Part shown: positions 6,685 through 8,976 of the stretch, piece by piece
Layout of the letters: the number at the start of each line of letters is the position of its first letter
Position numbering within the stretch: the stretch's first letter is position 1
Source of the DNA: CAYMST01 sp964393115
Lineage (GTDB): Bacteria > Bacteroidota > Bacteroidia > Cytophagales > Cyclobacteriaceae
NCBI GenBank assembly: GCA_964393115.1
Contig: CAYMST010000200.1
Span: 1-8,976, forward strand
Reading direction: 5' to 3'
Length of the DNA stretch: 8,976 bases
Notes under the pieces: model-generated
What the model was told of the DNA's origin: nothing
The model's input: only the letters and a program-made list of their open reading frames with translations
The model's database searches: none
Made by a program: the position numbers and the translations under genes

Positions 6685-8622
6685 ATGAAACACCTGCTAA
6701 ACGCATACCTACTGATCGCCATGTTTTCGGTTATGGCACAAAACAACAGGCTATATACTGATGACAAAAAAGCAATAGTGTTTTATCAGGAAGCAGTAGC
6801 GATTTCTGCTAAACGCGCCATGTTCGTAGAAGCCATCGAATTGCTACAACGAGCTTTAAAACGAGATGATAACTTTATCGATGCCTACCATCGCATGGGA
6901 TACTGCTATGAACGACTCGGGAAAAACCAGGAAGCTATTCAGAGTTACAATACATGCATTGCGATAGACAGCAATTATTATTTGAATAAAGAATCAAGAT
7001 ACTGGCTTTCGAAGTTGTATTATGAAGTCGGTGAATATGATTCAGCTATTGTACAGGGTAAAAAATACATGGCTTTAGGAGTTCTAAACCCGAGTCACTC
7101 TAAAGAGATCGAAGATGTTATCTATAATGCCCGATATTCATTAGAACTCATCCGTCACCCTGTTGATTTTAGCTCGATAGAACTACCCAAAAATGTGAAT
7201 TTCTTTGCTCAGCAATACTTCCCAGCGCTCACGATAGATCAAAACCAAATTTTCTTTACGGCCAGAAGGGGCTATACAGGTGCCTATGATGAAGACATTT
7301 ACTATTGCACTCGGGAAAGAGTTGGCGACTCCTCCATATGGTCTAGGCCAAACTCTGTGTCTCCAAGGATTAATTCACCCGCTAACGAAGGAGCGGTAAG
7401 CATTTCTGCTGATGGTAAAATCATGATATTTACTTCGTGTCAGGGTAGAAACTCGTTCGGTTCTTGCGATTTGTATTTTACAGAAAAAATTGGAGATGAG
7501 TGGAAAGCGCCAACCAACCTTGGAAGGCCAGTGAATTCTCCAGCTTGGGAAGCACAACCCTCCTTGTCCGCTGATGGCAGAACCATATATTTCGCTTCTA
7601 ATAGAAGTGGTGGAAAGGGAAAAAGAGATATCTGGGTTACCCATCGTGTAGATGAAGATAAGTGGTCTGAACCTGTAAACCTTGGAGACTCCATTAATAC
7701 TTCTGGAGATGAAGTTTCACCTTTTATTCATGTAAATGGACAAACACTATTCTTTTCTTCTAATAAGCATGTGGGACTAGGGGGATTTGATATCTTCTCT
7801 AGTGAACGACAAAATGAAGATCAGCATTGGACAACACCAAAAAACCTAGGATACCCCATCAACACCATGAATGATCAGGTATCTCTCTTTATTACGGCAG
7901 ATGGAGAAAAAGCCTACTATACGAATGATACCAAAATAGGACTGGTCGTAGAAAGCAAACTGCATTACTTTGAGATCCCTCAGGACATTAGGATAGAACA
8001 TACCAGTAGCTTTTTAAAAGGGACCGTAAGGGACAAGGACACCAATAAACCGCTATCGAGTGTTATTGAGCTTTATGACCTCTTTTCTGGGGAGCTCATT
8101 TCAAAGGTAAAATCAGACCCAGTAGATGGAACATACTTGGTAGTTTTAACAGAAGGCAAACAGTACAGCGTGTATGTAAAGAAAAAGGGCTATGTACTCG
8201 AAAACTTCTCTTATGACTACAAAGAAAAGCCTTCTATGGAACCCGAAGTTTTGGATATCTATTTACGACCTATAAAGCCGGGAGAAACAGCCGTTTTGAA
8301 TAATATATTTTTCGGGTTTGATAGTTATGCATTGGACGAAAAATCAAAGACCGAGCTAAGAGAGGTATACTTTTTTTTGAAAGACAATTACGGTGTTCGG
8401 ATTGAAATAGGTGGACATACGGATAATGAAGGAGCTGCCGCCTACAACAAGACGTTATCACTAAACAGGGCTAAAACGGTATACGATTTCTTATGCAAAA
8501 ACGGCGTGCCTTCCAGACTATTGGAATATAAAGGTTATGGGTCATCTACACCTGTCGTACCGAATACCAATGACGCAAACAAAAAACTAAATAGGAGGAT
8601 TGAATTTAAAATTGTTGAATAA
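6685..8622 (+). CDS. PorE-like envelope protein: TPR, PD40 propeller, regulatory-like domain, OmpA
   Basis: This 645-residue exported protein is predicted to be anchored to peptidoglycan in the periplasm, facing the outer membrane. Residues 1-18 (MKHLLNAYLLIAMFSVMA, cut before QNN) are a signal peptide without a lipobox cysteine. TPR-like helices follow at about 28-130, including the clear repeat AYHRMGYCYERLGKNQEAI. About 170-430 is a six-bladed-propeller-like region of PD40 (WD40-like) repeats, seen as SISADGKIMIF, SLSADGRTIYFASNRSGG, TLFFSSN and FITADGEKAYY. Residues 443-530 look like a carboxypeptidase-regulatory beta-sandwich (LKGTVRDKDTNKPLSSV). An OmpA C-terminal domain runs from 539 (FFGFDSYALD), with the peptidoglycan-binding pair Asp580 in GGHTDNEG and Arg595 in LSLNRAK, 15 residues apart as in E. 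coli OmpA. Order and size match PorE of the type IX secretion and gliding system, but Bacteroidota carry several paralogues of this layout, so the role is not certain. Confidence 0.88.
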   Translation: MKHLLNAYLLIAMFSVMAQNNRLYTDDKKAIVFYQEAVAISAKRAMFVEAIELLQRALKRDDNFIDAYHRMGYCYERLGKNQEAIQSYNTCIAIDSNYYLNKESRYWLSKLYYEVGEYDSAIVQGKKYMALGVLNPSHSKEIEDVIYNARYSLELIRHPVDFSSIELPKNVNFFAQQYFPALTIDQNQIFFTARRGYTGAYDEDIYYCTRERVGDSSIWSRPNSVSPRINSPANEGAVSISADGKIMIFTSCQGRNSFGSCDLYFTEKIGDEWKAPTNLGRPVNSPAWEAQPSLSADGRTIYFASNRSGGKGKRDIWVTHRVDEDKWSEPVNLGDSINTSGDEVSPFIHVNGQTLFFSSNKHVGLGGFDIFSSERQNEDQHWTTPKNLGYPINTMNDQVSLFITADGEKAYYTNDTKIGLVVESKLHYFEIPQDIRIEHTSSFLKGTVRDKDTNKPLSSVIELYDLFSGELISKVKSDPVDGTYLVVLTEGKQYSVYVKKKGYVLENFSYDYKEKPSMEPEVLDIYLRPIKPGETAVLNNIFFGFDSYALDEKSKTELREVYFFLKDNYGVRIEIGGHTDNEGAAAYNKTLSLNRAKTVYDFLCKNGVPSRLLEYKGYGSSTPVVPNTNDANKKLNRRIEFKIVE

Positions 8623-8635
8623 CAACGACGTTATT
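8618..8635. other. Short inverted repeat across the OmpA-family stop codon
   Basis: AATAAC (8618-8623, containing the TAA stop) pairs with GTTATT (8630-8635) around AACGAC. It is short and A/T-rich with no T-run, so it is a weak 3' hairpin at best. It mirrors the arrangement at the channel gene, where an inverted repeat also overlaps the stop just before a repeat copy. Confidence 0.25.
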
Positions 8636-8644
8636 ATTATATTA

Positions 8645-8736
8645 AGTGAAATCCATAAGACGATTACACAAAAGAGTTAGTTCGAAAGGTGTATTGCATG
8701 ATTTTACATCAATACTTAAAATAGACTTTATATAAA
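8645..8736 (+). repeat. Dispersed intergenic repeat, copy C (plus orientation, diverged)
   Basis: This third copy has the same order of blocks as A and B: CCATAAGA, then CACAAAAGAGTT, then GTGTATTGC, then GATTTTA, then ACTTAAAATAGACTTTATA. It is about 81% identical to B over the central 43 positions. The opening hairpin is partly lost and the promoter-like motifs are degraded (TTCG and TACATCAA). It starts 22 bp after the OmpA-family stop and ends 4 bp before the next predicted start codon, so it fills nearly the whole gap between the two genes. Confidence 0.8.
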
Positions 8737-8740
8737 TTAA

Positions 8741-8976
8741 ATGGTGCAATGGCCAAAACTTATGCTACCAATGTGTTGGATGGCATTAACAGCAATAGGC
8801 TGTGCTAGTTCCTCAAAAGCATCCTTTAGCGATCAACTAGACAATAATTTGGTATGGAATAATGAAAAGACAAGAGCGTTCACGCTAACTCCTATTCCAG
8901 ATAGAATACCAACTCAATATACGGTAAAAGTATTCGATAGGGATAAACAACAACTTGTCAGCTTGGTAGGATACAG
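8741..8976 (+). CDS. Putative outer-membrane lipoprotein, N-terminal fragment
   Basis: An open frame begins at ATG 8741 and reaches the right edge, giving 78 whole codons with no stop. The first residues, MVQWPKLMLPMCWMALTAIGC, form a short lipoprotein signal with one lysine, a hydrophobic core and a lipobox-like TAIG before Cys21; the flanking ASSSK is typical after the lipid-bearing cysteine. The mature part visible (LVWNNEKTRAFTLTPIPDRIP…YTVKVFDRD) looks soluble and beta-rich, but I do not recognise a family. Internal ATGs at 8762, 8771 and 8780 lie within the signal; the first ATG gives the better signal peptide. Its position directly after a PorE-like gene suggests an envelope role, which is only inference. 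Confidence 0.72.
   Translation, partial: MVQWPKLMLPMCWMALTAIGCASSSKASFSDQLDNNLVWNNEKTRAFTLTPIPDRIPTQYTVKVFDRDKQQLVSLVGY

Overview
The window most likely comes from a member of the Bacteroidota, probably a Cytophagales-like marine or soil gliding bacterium. The evidence is a TPR–PD40–carboxypeptidase-regulatory–OmpA protein with the architecture of the type IX secretion component PorE, an ArsM of the arsenosugar-biosynthesis subtype, a very large TPR-CHAT protein, AT-rich intergenic DNA and no convincing Shine-Dalgarno sequences. This is inferred from protein character; no rRNA or tRNA is present to confirm it.

Layout, all genes on the + strand: (1) positions 1-3998, the C-terminal 1331 codons of a TPR-CHAT putative caspase-like protease whose start lies left of the window; (2) 4079-5050, an arsenite S-adenosylmethionine methyltransferase (ArsM), followed by a long nested inverted repeat (5071-5152) that should act as a terminator in both directions; (3) 5446-6495, a two-transmembrane, RCK-gated MthK-type potassium channel with a non-ATG start; (4) 6685-8622, a secreted OmpA-family protein resembling PorE; (5) 8741-8976, the start of a lipoprotein gene that runs off the right edge. 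The genes have no obvious common pathway: regulated proteolysis or signalling, arsenic detoxification, ion homeostasis, and cell envelope or secretion. The gaps after arsM, after the channel gene and after the OmpA gene argue for separate transcription units rather than one operon.

The most unusual signal is non-coding. An intergenic element of about 85-92 bp occurs three times: at 5180-5271 (minus orientation), 6533-6618 (plus) and 8645-8736 (plus, diverged). The first two copies share a perfect 40-bp match in inverted orientation and bracket the potassium channel gene. Two copies begin with a small hairpin whose outer pairs change while pairing is kept, and the same two carry a spaced motif pair resembling the Bacteroidota primary promoter (TTTG, 20 nt, TAnnTTTG with one mismatch). 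I cannot assign this element to a known family. It could be a miniature mobile repeat, a mobile promoter or leader, or a structured RNA.
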